DNA from: Bacterioplanes sanyensis | GTDB taxonomy: Bacteria > Pseudomonadota > Gammaproteobacteria > Pseudomonadales > Oceanobacteraceae | Length of the DNA: 64,000 bases | Assembly: GCF_014652515.1 (NCBI RefSeq) | Contig: NZ_BMYY01000002.1 | Span: 389,450-453,449 of the forward strand | Direction: 5' to 3' | Program-made: the position numbers and the translations under genes | The notes under the pieces: model-generated | Database searches by the model: none | Seen by the model: only the letters and a program-made list of their open reading frames with translations | What the model was told of the DNA's origin: nothing | Part shown: one piece after another, positions 9,782 to 18,893 of the stretch | Position numbering within the stretch: the stretch's first letter is position 1 | Layout: each line of letters opens with the position of its first letter

Positions 9782-10054
9782 CTAGTGCTTGGGCCGGGTC
9801 ATGCCTTTCACCATCATGCCCCAGGTCATCATCAAGGCACCAATGAGCGAGGCCAGCATCATCAGGTTTACAAACAAAGCGTGACGCTGGTAATAGCTGC
9901 TGTATTGTTGCTCGGCACTGCTGCACTGGCCGCTGTTGAAATCGAGACTTTGGCCCAGCTCTTTACAGTCATTAAGGGCTGACATTTCCAAACCATACAG
10001 GGTTAATAGCAGAATGCCGGGCAAGGCAAATAACAAAGCGCCAATGCGCAACAT
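9782..10054 (-). CDS. Small two-helix membrane protein, hypothetical
   Basis: A 90-residue protein with hydrophobic segments at about residues 4-26 and 60-84, separated by a Cys-containing polar loop (DCKELGQSLDFNSGQCSSAEQQ). The two cysteines could form a periplasmic disulfide, which is an inference. No family recognised. It is flanked by ychJ (convergent) and an exported coiled-coil gene (divergent). Confidence 0.5.
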   Translation of the reverse strand: MLRIGALLFALPGILLLTLYGLEMSALNDCKELGQSLDFNSGQCSSAEQQYSSYYQRHALFVNLMMLASLIGALMMTWGMMVKGMTRPKH

Positions 10055-10175
10055 AAATCACTCCGGGCGAGATCAGGTTGGCGGAAGCTGTCCGATGCTT
10101 GACATCGTCCAGCTAATGTTTTCATCTTACCGGTAGTCACCCACCATGAAAACGATAATAAAAGACGCTGCTTTT

Positions 10176-11186
10176 ATGAAATTCACCACATTTGTTCTGG
10201 CCCTGCTCTTGGGCAGCGCTGCGCAGGCCGCCGATCTGGATGTGCTGCTGCAGCAAATTAAAACCGACATCGCTGCCAATCGGCTGTCGACACCTGCCGG
10301 AAATAACGCCCTAGAACGCATTGATGCGTTTCGTGAACAGGCGCCGTTCGACTATCGCGTCATTCCGTTGATGTATCAGTGGGGCGACGCCTATTTGCGC
10401 TTAGCCGATGAGGCCATGGACAACGGCGATATTGATAAGGCAAACCTGTATTTGCAGCGTGTGTGGCAAGTAGCGTCCTTGACGCCCGGCTTAGAGCAGG
10501 CACAAGCGCGGCTGGATCAACTGGCGTCCACCACGCAGCAAGTGGCACAAAAAGACAAAAAACAGGCACAAAAAAAAGATCAGGCGGCAGAAGCCGAACG
10601 TCAGCGCCGCATTGCCGCCGCTGCGGCTGAAGAGCGCGCCCGGTTGGAACGCGAACGCCAGCGGCGACTAGAGCAAGCGCGGCGTGAGGCCGAGGCAGAA
10701 AAGCAACGCTTGATGGCTGAGCGCAAAAAACGCGAAGAGGAAGAACGCCAGCGCCGAGCTGAAGCGCAACAAGCGGCGCGGTTGGCTGCACAGCAAACTC
10801 AAGCCAGCACAGCAGCGCCAGAAGCCGAGCCTGCGCCGGAAGAAGTCGAGTCAGCTCGGGAACTGTGGGAGCAAGCCGAGGAAGACAGGCCACCGCTGGC
10901 CAAATACGACCTCAATGGCGGCATGATCAGCGACCGCAACCGTGACATCGGCGATTCTCTGGAGCCGATTTGTCGCGCGATTCTTGATAACGACGCTTCG
11001 GTGGTGATTCATACCGAAGACAAGTCCGACTACCGTTGGCTCACCGTGCGCTTAACCTTGTGTTTGCGCCGTTTGGATGACAGTTTCCGGTTGCGTCATA
11101 GCTATGAAACTTTGGCTCAGGCAGAGCCGTTTTTAACGCTGCATCCGCCGCGCGAAGTCTCTCTGGTACGCAAAGCGGCTGATTGA
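10176..11186 (+). CDS. Exported coiled-coil protein, hypothetical
   Basis: A 336-residue protein with a signal peptide (MKFTTFVLALLLGSAAQA, cleavage before ADLD). It is followed by a tetratricopeptide-like helical region (residues 20-120), a long Glu/Arg/Ala/Gln-rich coiled coil (about residues 125-225) that looks like the TolA stalk, and a small globular C-terminal domain with two cysteines. I chose the ATG at 10176 because it begins the signal peptide; an ATG 30 bases upstream would add a polar extension. The family is not recognised. A periplasmic or envelope scaffold role is only inferred. Confidence 0.6.
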   Translation: MKFTTFVLALLLGSAAQAADLDVLLQQIKTDIAANRLSTPAGNNALERIDAFREQAPFDYRVIPLMYQWGDAYLRLADEAMDNGDIDKANLYLQRVWQVASLTPGLEQAQARLDQLASTTQQVAQKDKKQAQKKDQAAEAERQRRIAAAAAEERARLERERQRRLEQARREAEAEKQRLMAERKKREEEERQRRAEAQQAARLAAQQTQASTAAPEAEPAPEEVESARELWEQAEEDRPPLAKYDLNGGMISDRNRDIGDSLEPICRAILDNDASVVIHTEDKSDYRWLTVRLTLCLRRLDDSFRLRHSYETLAQAEPFLTLHPPREVSLVRKAAD

Positions 11187-11197
11187 GTTTTGGTATA

Positions 11198-11224
11198 GAT
11201 GGGAGTGTCGTTGCCACTCCCATC
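11198..11224 (+). terminator. Hairpin after the exported coiled-coil gene
   Basis: A perfect 10-bp stem (GATGGGAGTG with CACTCCCATC) and a 7-base loop begin 12 bases after the stop codon. No U-run follows, so it is a weak intrinsic terminator or an mRNA 3'-end stabiliser. Confidence 0.4.
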
Positions 11225-11244
11225 ACGCTTTACCAGACCTGACA

Positions 11245-11272
11245 CTGACAGCGCTGATCAGCGTGTTACAAT
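11245..11272 (+). promoter_or_regulatory. Predicted sigma70 promoter of dacA
   Basis: CTGACA (11245-11250) and TACAAT (11267-11272) are separated by 16 bases and lie 32 bases upstream of the dacA ATG. This is a good sigma70-type match between a hairpin and the gene. Confidence 0.5.
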
Positions 11273-11303
11273 CGGCCCGTTTTCTTCTCAAATTTGTAGA
11301 ACT

Positions 11304-12461
11304 ATGCTGCGCTTACCTCTGATTGTTCTGTGTTTTTTATTTTCTAATGCGGCACTGGCCAGTGTGATTGTGCCCGCTGCTCCCAAGCTGGCTGCCGATG
11401 CTTACATATTGATGGACGCCGACAGCGGTCAGATTCTGGTAGAGCACGAGGCAGATAAACCCCGCCCGCCCGCCAGCTTGACCAAGATGATGACCAGCTA
11501 CATTGCCGTGCACGAGTTGCAGCTGGGCAACGTCAGCGAAGACACACAAATCCCCATCAGTGTGAAAGCCTGGCGCAAAGGCGGCTCTAAGATGTTTGTG
11601 CGTGAGGGCACCGAGGTGCCACTGATCGATTTGCTGCGTGGCATTATCGTGCAGTCCGGTAACGATGCGTCGGTGGCTGTAGCTGAGTATTTCTCTGGCT
11701 CTGAAGAAGCCTACGCCGAGTGGATGAATCAATACGCCAAGACCTTTGGCATGAACAACACCAACTTTCTTAACGCCACTGGCTGGCCAGTCGAAGGGCA
11801 CTACTCCACGGCTCGCGATATGGCGATATTGGCGCGCCACATCATCAAGGATCACCCCGAGTATTACTCCCTGTATGCGGAGAAATATTATGAATACAAC
11901 GACATTCGCCAGCCTAACCGCAATAAGCTGCTGTGGCGTCGAAGCAGTCATTTCACCGTAGATGGTTTAAAAACCGGCCACACGGAAGAAGCCGGCTACT
12001 GCCTGGCGGCGTCGGCTAAGCATGAAAACACCCGCTTTATTGCTGTAGTGATGGGGACTCGCAACGAAGAAGCGCGTGCCCGTGAAACCCAAAAGCTGCT
12101 GGCTTATGGCTTTCGTTACTATCAGACCCACAAGCTTTACCAAGCCGGTGAAGTGTTGCAGAGCCAGCGCGTTTGGTTAGGCCAACGTGAAAATATCGAC
12201 TTGGTGTTAGAAGATGATTTGTATCTGACCCTGCCCAGTGGTGCTGAGGGCGATTTGGATGTCGACATTACCTTTGATGAGTTTTTAGAAGCACCGGTGC
12301 AGCAAGGTCAGGCGATTGGCAACATGACCATCAGCCGCGATGGCGAGCTGTTAGCCCAGCGTCCATTGCTGGCCTCGGCCACGGTGGAAGAAGCAGGCTT
12401 CTTCGGACGTATGTGGGGTAAGGTACAATTATTCTTTGCTCGCTTGTTTGCCGGCGCTTGA
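11304..12461 (+). CDS. dacA: D-alanyl-D-alanine carboxypeptidase (PBP5/6 type)
   Basis: A 385-residue protein with a signal peptide (MLRLPLIVLCFLFSNAALA). The penicilloyl-serine motifs are ASLTKMM (SxxK), QSGNDASV (SxN) and VDGLKTGHTEEAGY (KTG), so the enzyme should be active. The C-terminal beta domain ends in an amphipathic helix (FFGRMWGKVQLFFARLFAGA) that anchors PBP5 to the inner membrane. It trims the terminal D-Ala from peptidoglycan pentapeptides. The ATG at 11304 gives a proper signal peptide; the open frame starts 105 bases earlier. The dacA-ybeD-lipB order is conserved in Gammaproteobacteria. Confidence 0.97.
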   Translation: MLRLPLIVLCFLFSNAALASVIVPAAPKLAADAYILMDADSGQILVEHEADKPRPPASLTKMMTSYIAVHELQLGNVSEDTQIPISVKAWRKGGSKMFVREGTEVPLIDLLRGIIVQSGNDASVAVAEYFSGSEEAYAEWMNQYAKTFGMNNTNFLNATGWPVEGHYSTARDMAILARHIIKDHPEYYSLYAEKYYEYNDIRQPNRNKLLWRRSSHFTVDGLKTGHTEEAGYCLAASAKHENTRFIAVVMGTRNEEARARETQKLLAYGFRYYQTHKLYQAGEVLQSQRVWLGQRENIDLVLEDDLYLTLPSGAEGDLDVDITFDEFLEAPVQQGQAIGNMTISRDGELLAQRPLLASATVEEAGFFGRMWGKVQLFFARLFAGA

Positions 12462-12544
12462 AGTTCGTCAGCAAGGCCCCATTGATAGGCGCATTGATAC
12501 GCACTTGGCCGGCTCCTAGCCGGCTTTGATGTTTTTACGAGGTA

Positions 12545-12823
12545 GTGAGTGTGAGCCAGCAAGAGCCCCCCAAGATTGAGTTTCCCTGCGACGATTATCC
12601 CATCAAGGTATTAGGCACCGGCGTGGATGATTACGAGCAGCTGGTGATCGATATCATTCGTGTGCATGCGCCAGATTTTGATGCCACCAGCATGCAAGTA
12701 CGCGACAGCCGCAATGGTCGTTTTCGCTCCATTACCGTCTATATTCGCGCCACCGGCCCAGATCAGCTGCAACGCATCCACACCGACCTAACGGCACAAA
12801 GCTTTGTGCACATGGTGATGTAA
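12545..12823 (+). CDS. ybeD: UPF0250 / YbeD family protein
   Basis: A 92-residue ACT-like fold protein starting with GTG. It contains FPCDDYPIKVLG near the N-terminus and the family pattern SRNGRFRSITVYIRATG. YbeD proteins form a small conserved group nearly always placed between dacA and lipB; a role in lipoate metabolism is suspected from context but not proven. The stop codon directly abuts the lipB start. Confidence 0.9.
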   Translation: MSVSQQEPPKIEFPCDDYPIKVLGTGVDDYEQLVIDIIRVHAPDFDATSMQVRDSRNGRFRSITVYIRATGPDQLQRIHTDLTAQSFVHMVM

Positions 12824-13468
12824 ATGACGGCCACGCCAACCGACTCGCTGCAACTGCGTTGGTTAGGTCTGCAGCCCTACGACAGCGTCTACCAAGAAAT
12901 GCTGGCGTACACCGAGCAACGTGACGCCGACACACCGGATCAAATCTGGCTATTGCAACACCCGCGTGTCTTTACCCAAGGCCAGGCCGGTAAGGCCGAG
13001 CACGTGCTGATGCCGGGCGATATTCCCGTGGTGCAATCGGATCGTGGCGGCCAGGTGACTTATCATGGCCCAGGCCAATTGGTGGTGTATTTACTCATTG
13101 ATATTAAGCGCCGCGGTATGGGCCCGCGCCAGCTGGTGAGCTTGATTGAGCAAGCCATTGTCGATGCTTTGCAGCACTGGCATATTGACTCGGCACCACG
13201 GTCGGATGCCCCTGGGGTCTACGTGCAGCAGCGCAAGATCGCCTCCCTCGGCCTGCGCATTCGCCAAGGCCGCTGTTTTCACGGCCTGGCGTTGAACATT
13301 GATATGGATTTAGAGCCATTTGCGCGCATTAACCCGTGCGGCTATGAAGGCATGCAAATGACGCAAATGGTGGCCGAAACCGATCAGCCCGTGGTGTTTG
13401 ACGAGGTTGCCGAGCGGCTCGCTCAGGCGCTCACCACACGCTTTGCAGAGAGTGAAGAACTGGCATGA
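12824..13468 (+). CDS. lipB: Octanoyl-[acyl-carrier-protein]-protein N-octanoyltransferase
   Basis: A 214-residue LipB. The conserved [20 protein letters not shown] and [11 protein letters not shown]-like ([12 protein letters not shown]) segments and the cysteine of INPCGYEGM (the thioester-forming catalytic Cys) with the invariant lysine of QRKIAS are present. It transfers octanoate from ACP to lipoyl domains before LipA inserts sulfur. lipA, usually next, is absent here: a porin-like gene overlaps the 3' end by 4 bases instead. Confidence 0.97.
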   Translation: MTATPTDSLQLRWLGLQPYDSVYQEMLAYTEQRDADTPDQIWLLQHPRVFTQGQAGKAEHVLMPGDIPVVQSDRGGQVTYHGPGQLVVYLLIDIKRRGMGPRQLVSLIEQAIVDALQHWHIDSAPRSDAPGVYVQQRKIASLGLRIRQGRCFHGLALNIDMDLEPFARINPCGYEGMQMTQMVAETDQPVVFDEVAERLAQALTTRFAESEELA

Positions 13469-14127
13469 GAACACTATTAACAAGTGTGCTGTTATTGGCG
13501 GCACTGGGCGCGCAAGCGCAACAGCGTTACAACCTGGCGTTGGTCTCCGATTATTTGTTCCGTGGCCTGACGAAAACCGATCACGAACCCGCGCTGCAAG
13601 GCGGCATGGATGTGCGGCGCGGCGACGCCTATGCCGGCATCTGGCTATCGAACATTGATGCCCCCGAGCAGGCGGAAGGCATTCCGGTGCAGATGGATGC
13701 TTATTTCGGCTATAACCATCGCTTTGGCGGTTTTAATCTCGATACCAGCGTGGTGACCTACAACTATTTGGTTGACAGCTTGGCGGATGAAACCGAGTTT
13801 CGCTTGGCCACCAACCCGGCCAAAGGTTGGGAGCTGAGTGTGGCGCGCGGCATCAAGCAAAAAACCTGGTATCCGGAAATTCGCTACGAGCACTATTTGC
13901 AACACCGCTTGTATTTGGACGTCATGGCGGGCGTGTGGCTGCAAGACGATGCCGACGATAAGGGCTTTAATCTGCGCGCTGAGCTGGCGCGTGACTTCCC
14001 TGAGTTTCACAGCATCGACTTGTTTGTGGCGCTGGACTTTATCAGCGATCAAACACCCTTTGGTATGGATAACGACGAAGACGACTCAGACATTCAAGTC
14101 GTCTTCGGCATTCGCAAGAATTTTTAA
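13465..14127 (+). CDS. TorF family putative porin (Gcw_chp/TIGR02001)
   Basis: A 220-residue outer-membrane beta-barrel protein. It has a signal peptide ([18 protein letters not shown]), the family entry [26 protein letters not shown], alternating aromatic beta-strand segments, and a terminal Phe (GIRKNF) expected for BAM-dependent insertion. The substrate is unknown. Its start overlaps the lipB stop (ATGA), which is an unusual partner for lipB. Confidence 0.8.
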   Translation: MRTLLTSVLLLAALGAQAQQRYNLALVSDYLFRGLTKTDHEPALQGGMDVRRGDAYAGIWLSNIDAPEQAEGIPVQMDAYFGYNHRFGGFNLDTSVVTYNYLVDSLADETEFRLATNPAKGWELSVARGIKQKTWYPEIRYEHYLQHRLYLDVMAGVWLQDDADDKGFNLRAELARDFPEFHSIDLFVALDFISDQTPFGMDNDEDDSDIQVVFGIRKNF

Positions 14128-14132
14128 CGCCG

Positions 14133-14837
14133 TTACAGCTTTTCTAGGCTTATCTCCGCCAGCGACGTCACCACCGGGTGGCGGGCGCTGGCAGGCTGCT
14201 CCCCTCGACACACCCACACAGTGTTAAGACCGGCCGCTCGCGCCGCGTCCAGCTCGGCTTCAATATCGGATAAAAACAAAATCTCATGCGCTTCTAGCTG
14301 ATGGCGCTGTTGCAGCTCGGCGGCGATGTGCTCATAGGCGCTGGCCTCGGTTTTAGCGCCGATGCGGGTGTCGAAGTGACCGCTAAATAACGGCAATAAG
14401 TCTCCATCACAGCTGTGGGCAAAAAACAGCTTTTGTGCTTGCTCTGAGCCGGATGAATACACATACAAAGGCAGCTCGCTCGCCCATTGACGCAAGGCCT
14501 GAGTGGCGTCCGGGTACATATGAGCTTGATAGTCGCCTTGCTGATAGCCTTGGCGCCAGATCAATCCCTGCAAGGTTTTCAGCGGCGTGGCCTTGCGGTC
14601 CTGATCGATCCACTGCTCAAGCGCACTGATCAGCTGCTCATCGCTGTCGGCTGGCCGTTGCTCTTGCTCCAGTATGGCGCGGGTTTGTTGCAGGCAGTCG
14701 GCCACTTCCGGCTGCTGGCGCTGCTGCTCAACAAAGGGGCGTAAGTGGCGACGAGCGTAGGGAAACAGCACCTCTTTAACGAACGCGATGGAGGAGGTGG
14801 TGCCTTCGATGTCGGTGACGATGGCGGCAATGCTCAT
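14133..14837 (-). CDS. mtnC: 2,3-diketo-5-methylthiopentyl-1-phosphate enolase/phosphatase (E1)
   Basis: A 234-residue HAD-superfamily enzyme. The nucleophile motif is VTDIEGTTSSIAFVKEVLFPY, characteristic of MtnC, with the later YVYSSGS and FLSDIEAELDAA motifs (HAD II and IV). It carries out both enolisation and dephosphorylation in methionine salvage. It is the last gene of a four-gene run, overlapping mtnD by 4 bases, and it converges with the porin gene 5 bases away. Confidence 0.96.
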   Translation of the reverse strand: MSIAAIVTDIEGTTSSIAFVKEVLFPYARRHLRPFVEQQRQQPEVADCLQQTRAILEQEQRPADSDEQLISALEQWIDQDRKATPLKTLQGLIWRQGYQQGDYQAHMYPDATQALRQWASELPLYVYSSGSEQAQKLFFAHSCDGDLLPLFSGHFDTRIGAKTEASAYEHIAAELQQRHQLEAHEILFLSDIEAELDAARAAGLNTVWVCRGEQPASARHPVVTSLAEISLEKL

Positions 14838-15385
14838 GCGTTTTCTTCCAGGCGGTTAAACAAGTTGGCAATGTCGCTGCCGGTAAACTGGGCGACCCAG
14901 CCTTCTGGGTTGGTAAACCAGCGAATCGCCACAAATCTAGGGTGCGGGCCCATATCGAACCAATGTGGCGTGTTCGCTGGCACACTGATCAAATCACCGG
15001 CGACGCAATGCACCTCGTACACTTTGCCGTCTTGGTGAAGGGTGAATAAGCCCTCACCGGCGGCAAAAAAGCGCACTTCGTCTTCGCTGTGGGTATGCTC
15101 GCTGAGAAATTTTTGTCGCAGTGCTGCTTTATCTGGGTGGTTGGCATCCAGGCTGATGACATCGACCGCCTGATAGCCATGCTGCTGTTGCAGCCGTTCG
15201 ATGTCGTCTTGATAGGCCGCCAATACTTGCTCGGGGGCACAGCCCGGTTGCAGCTCTGGCTGGGTCGGCCATTGCTCAAATTGCACGCCGATGTCTTGCA
15301 AGCGCTGGCGAATTTTCTGGCTGTCGTCGGTGGTAAACAGCAAGTTGGTAGGGGCGTTATCCGGGTAGATGCGGATGGTAGTCAT
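14834..15385 (-). CDS. mtnD: Acireductone dioxygenase
   Basis: A 183-residue cupin. Metal ligands are in the EHTHSEDEVRFFAAGEGLF segment (HxH...E) and the later histidine of NTPHWFDMG, as in Klebsiella ARD/ARD'. With iron it returns the keto-acid precursor of methionine; with nickel it releases CO. It is coupled to mtnB upstream and mtnC downstream by 4-base overlaps. Confidence 0.96.
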   Translation of the reverse strand: MTTIRIYPDNAPTNLLFTTDDSQKIRQRLQDIGVQFEQWPTQPELQPGCAPEQVLAAYQDDIERLQQQHGYQAVDVISLDANHPDKAALRQKFLSEHTHSEDEVRFFAAGEGLFTLHQDGKVYEVHCVAGDLISVPANTPHWFDMGPHPRFVAIRWFTNPEGWVAQFTGSDIANLFNRLEENA

Positions 15386-16053
15386 AATGGCGAACCTCGC
15401 TCAATGCGCAGCCTTTCAAGTTCATAGCGAAACAGGTGTTCTAGCGCTTCTAAGTGGCGAAAGCACTCGTCAGCGTCGCGGCCCCAGGTATAAACCCCAT
15501 GGCCGCGAATCAAGTAGCAGGGTGCGTAGCGGCGCTGCTGTAAGCGCTCACTGACCTGCTGGGCCAGGGTGTCGATATCCTGGCTATTGGCAAACAGTGG
15601 AATGGTGACCTGGTCTTCATGGGTGCTTTCACCCGCCAGCGCTTTTTGCAGCTCCCAGCCTTGCAGTATCAGCTCATCACTCGGCCATAGGCGTGACAAC
15701 AACACAGCGTAAAACGAGTGGGTGTGCAGCACCGCACCGACTTCAGCAAAGTCACGATAAAGCTGCGTGTGCAGGGCGGTTTCAGCAGAGGGCTTACCCG
15801 GCGTCAGCGGCCGGTTGTGCAGATCCACCTGCATCAATTGCGCGGCGGTGAGCTGGCCTTTATCTCGCCCAGAGGTGGTAATCAGGCAGTGCTGTGGCCC
15901 CAAGCGCAGGGAGTAATTGGAGCTGGTGGCCGGCGACCAATCGTTGGCATAAATGCGATGGGATAGCTGGCACAGTTGCTCGGCTTGGCTGCTGATGTCA
16001 GTGCTGGCATCCACGGTATGAGGCGTTGTTGTGGTCTGTGTGGTCACAAGCAT
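15382..16053 (-). CDS. mtnB: Methylthioribulose-1-phosphate dehydratase
   Basis: A 223-residue class II aldolase/adducin-fold enzyme. It shows WSPATSSNYSLRLG, ITTSGRDKGQL, the zinc-binding VLHTHSFYAVLLSR and the C-terminal IRGHGVYTWGRDADE. It dehydrates 5-methylthioribulose-1-phosphate in methionine salvage. The ATG at 16053 has a Shine-Dalgarno only 2 bases away; the in-frame GTG six bases downstream is better spaced and may be the true start. Confidence 0.95.
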   Translation of the reverse strand: MLVTTQTTTTPHTVDASTDISSQAEQLCQLSHRIYANDWSPATSSNYSLRLGPQHCLITTSGRDKGQLTAAQLMQVDLHNRPLTPGKPSAETALHTQLYRDFAEVGAVLHTHSFYAVLLSRLWPSDELILQGWELQKALAGESTHEDQVTIPLFANSQDIDTLAQQVSERLQQRRYAPCYLIRGHGVYTWGRDADECFRHLEALEHLFRYELERLRIERGSPL

Positions 16054-16056
16054 GTC

Positions 16057-17070
16057 CTAACGAGTCAACAAGGCAGCAAGGGTGTCGCGTGAAGGGGCTG
16101 GAATCACTCCCTGCTCACAGACGATGGCGGTAATCAGCTCGGCCGGGGTGATATCAAACGACGGATTGAGCGCCTGACAGCCTGCTGGGGCAATGGCCTG
16201 GCCTTGCAGTTCGGTGACCTCGCTTGCAGGGCGCTGCTCAATAACAATGTCATCACCGCTGGCCAGGGTTAAATCAAAGCTGCTCGACGGCGCCACCACC
16301 ATGACTTTGGCACCGTGATGACGGGCCAAAACGGCCAGGCTGTAGGTGCCGATTTTGTTGGCGACATCGCCATTGGCGGCAATGCGATCAGCACCGACGA
16401 TGATCCAATCAATGGCTTGGTTGCGCTTGCGTTGCTGCTGCAGCAGATGCGCCGCAGCGCCATCGCACACCAGTTGCACATCTATATTGTCTTGCATCAG
16501 CTCCCAGCAGGTCAGGCGTGCACCTTGCAGCCAAGGGCGGGTTTCACCGGCATACACTTGGCTGATCTTGCCATCCGCCCAGGCGGAGCGAATCACCCCC
16601 AGCGCGGTGCCGTGGCCGCCGGTGGCCAGCGCCCCGGTATTGCAATGGGTGTACACCCGGCTGTGCTCACCCAACAGGGAGGCGCCAAACTGTGCCATGG
16701 CTAAGTTGTCGGCAATGTCTTGCTGGTGAATCGCGCGTGCTTCGGCCACCAATTGCTCGGGCCCAGCGTGGCTCAGTGCCGCCATGCGCTCTAACGCCCA
16801 AAACAAGTTGACTGCAGTCGGGCGCGATTCGGCCAGACGCTGATAGGCGTGCTGCAAGTCACCGCCATGTAAGGCTTCCAAGGCATAACCGTAAGCGGCA
16901 GCAATGCCGATGGCGGGCGCACCGCGCACCACCATGGCACGAATGGCATCGGCCACATCGGCAGCGTTAAAGCAGTCAATGTACTGTTGCTGATGCGGCA
17001 AATAGCGCTGGTCTAGCAGGCGCAAATGCTGCTGTTGCCAGTCGATGGCATGAACCTGTGAATGCGTCAT
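16057..17070 (-). CDS. mtnA: Methylthioribose-1-phosphate isomerase
   Basis: A 337-residue member of the eIF2B-related isomerase family. Recognisable segments include VVRGAPAIGIAAAYGYAL, VYTHCNTGALATGGHGTALG (catalytic Cys), YAGETRPWLQGARLT and IIVGADRIAANGDVANKIGTY (catalytic Asp). A GGGGAA Shine-Dalgarno precedes the ATG. It heads the mtnA-mtnB-mtnD-mtnC run and starts 67 bases after pgi, with no terminator seen between, so co-transcription with pgi is possible. mtnP/mtnN and mtnK are not in the window. Confidence 0.96.
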   Translation of the reverse strand: MTHSQVHAIDWQQQHLRLLDQRYLPHQQQYIDCFNAADVADAIRAMVVRGAPAIGIAAAYGYALEALHGGDLQHAYQRLAESRPTAVNLFWALERMAALSHAGPEQLVAEARAIHQQDIADNLAMAQFGASLLGEHSRVYTHCNTGALATGGHGTALGVIRSAWADGKISQVYAGETRPWLQGARLTCWELMQDNIDVQLVCDGAAAHLLQQQRKRNQAIDWIIVGADRIAANGDVANKIGTYSLAVLARHHGAKVMVVAPSSSFDLTLASGDDIVIEQRPASEVTELQGQAIAPAGCQALNPSFDITPAELITAIVCEQGVIPAPSRDTLAALLTR

Positions 17071-17137
17071 GATGTTCCCCTGTTCGAATGGCGCAATGGT
17101 AGTCGCGCCAGACTTTAATGAACAGAGGTGGGCGAAC

Positions 17138-18796
17138 TTACAGTTGCTGTTGCATGCGATGGAAGGCGCGAATCAGACCATTGGTCGAGCCGTCGATGTC
17201 GGCCGCGATGGCGCCGCCTTCCAACGCCGACAATACTTGCCCGCCGAGCTGCTTGCCCAGCTCCACGCCCCATTGGTCAAACGAGTTAACGCCCCATAAC
17301 ATGCCTTGGGCAGCCACCTTATGCTCATACAGAGCAATCAAAGCGCCCACGCTGTGCGGCGTGGCTTTAGGGAAATACAGAGTGTTGCTAGGTCGATTAC
17401 CGGGAATCACCTTTTGCGGCGCTAATACGATGGCCTCGGCTTGGCTCATGCCAGCCGCCACCAGCTCGTCGATGGCTTCCTGCTCAGATTTGCCCTGCAG
17501 CAACGCTTGGCTTTGCGATAAGCAGTTCGACACCAGCATGGCGTGGAAATTATCAATCGGATTGTGACTGCACATGGGCACAATAAAGTCACACGGTGAA
17601 AAGTGCGTGCCCTGGTGCAACAACTGGTGAAAGGCGTGCTGACCATTGGTGCCAACACCGCCCCAAATGATCGGGCCGGTGTGGTAGTCCACCTGATTGC
17701 CATCGAGGGTAATCGACTTACCATTGCTCTCCATGTCCAGCTGCTGCAAGTGCGCGGGCAGTGAGCGCAGGTAATGGTCGTAGGGCAAGATGGCGTGGGA
17801 GTTAACGCCAAAGAAGTTCACATACCAAACCCCCAACAGCGCCATGATGACCGGCATGTTTTCGGCCAAGGGCGCGGTGCGGAAATGCTCATCCATGGCA
17901 AAGGCGCCGCGCAACAAATCGCGAAAGTTATCAATGCCAATGGCCAACGCCAGCGGCAGGCCCATGGCCGACCACAGTGAATAGCGCCCGCCGACCCAAT
18001 CCCACATGGGGAAGATGTTCTCTTCGGCGATGCCAAACTCGGTGGCTTTGGCAATGTTGGCGGAAACGGCGGTGAAGTGGCGGCTAAGATCGTCTTCAGA
18101 GCCGCCGTTGTCTAAAAACCAGCGCCGACACGCGGTGGCGTTTTTAAGCGTTTCTTGGGTGCCAAACGACTTGGACTGCACGATGAACAAGGTGGTGGCT
18201 GGGTCGAGGCGCTTGAGGATTTCGGTGATGTGCGAGCCATCGATGTTGGCCAAATAGTGAATGCTAAGGCCAGAATCCCAGTACGGCTTGAGCGCGCCCG
18301 AGGCCAGCTTGGGGCCGAGAAACGAGCCGCCAATGCCAATCGAGACAACGTCGGTAAAAGGGCGGTTGTCGTAGCCGCGCCATTGGTTGCGGCGAATCTT
18401 CCAGCAAAACTCTTCCATGCGGTGCACGGTGTGGCGCACCTCCGGCATGATGTTGACGCCATCGACCAGAATCTCGCGCTCGCTGAAGTTACGCAAAGCG
18501 GTATGCAAAGCTGGGCGGTTTTCGCTGCGATTGACGTGCTCGCCGCTAAACAAGTTGCTGATGGCACCGGGCAAGTCGCGCTGCTGCGCCAGCTGTAGCA
18601 ACAGCTGCTGAGTGTGCTCAGTAATGCGGTTTTTGGAGTAATCCAGGGTCAGGCCGGCGGCCTCAACATGGAAACGCTCGAAGCGCTGTGGATCTTGGGC
18701 GAACCAGTCGCGCATGTGCTGATCTTGAATGTCCTGGTAATGCTGTTGCAGCGCTTGCCAGGCGGGTACCGAGGTCAGGCTTCCTTGATAGGCCAT
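17138..18796 (-). CDS. pgi: Glucose-6-phosphate isomerase
   Basis: A 552-residue Pgi (E. coli 549). Signatures are VVSIGIGGSFLGPKLASGAL near residue 150, WDWVGGRYSLWSAMGLPLAL, the catalytic glutamate region and GGVGTNGQHAFHQLLHQG with the catalytic histidine. It interconverts glucose-6-phosphate and fructose-6-phosphate. A strong hairpin terminator separates it from panD upstream, so it should have its own promoter. Confidence 0.97.
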   Translation of the reverse strand: MAYQGSLTSVPAWQALQQHYQDIQDQHMRDWFAQDPQRFERFHVEAAGLTLDYSKNRITEHTQQLLLQLAQQRDLPGAISNLFSGEHVNRSENRPALHTALRNFSEREILVDGVNIMPEVRHTVHRMEEFCWKIRRNQWRGYDNRPFTDVVSIGIGGSFLGPKLASGALKPYWDSGLSIHYLANIDGSHITEILKRLDPATTLFIVQSKSFGTQETLKNATACRRWFLDNGGSEDDLSRHFTAVSANIAKATEFGIAEENIFPMWDWVGGRYSLWSAMGLPLALAIGIDNFRDLLRGAFAMDEHFRTAPLAENMPVIMALLGVWYVNFFGVNSHAILPYDHYLRSLPAHLQQLDMESNGKSITLDGNQVDYHTGPIIWGGVGTNGQHAFHQLLHQGTHFSPCDFIVPMCSHNPIDNFHAMLVSNCLSQSQALLQGKSEQEAIDELVAAGMSQAEAIVLAPQKVIPGNRPSNTLYFPKATPHSVGALIALYEHKVAAQGMLWGVNSFDQWGVELGKQLGGQVLSALEGGAIAADIDGSTNGLIRAFHRMQQQL

Positions 18797-18844
18797 GGAA
18801 ATGTCCCAATCTGTCCAGAGGCCTTTGATTATACATATACAGAA

Positions 18845-18872
18845 TAAAAAAACGCCGCATTAGAGCGGCGTT
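18845..18872 (-). terminator. Intrinsic terminator after panD
   Basis: AACGCCGC and GCGGCGTT pair around a 6-base loop (18851-18872). On the minus strand a run of U follows (18845-18850). It closes the panB-panC-panD transcript before pgi; T-rich flanks on both sides could make it partly bidirectional. Confidence 0.8.
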
Positions 18873-18893
18873 TTGGCATTCGAGGCGAGTGAC

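Noticed and set aside
11337-11951. Long minus-strand open frame inside dacA
   Set aside because: It is the antisense shadow of dacA, whose active-site motifs are all intact on the plus strand.
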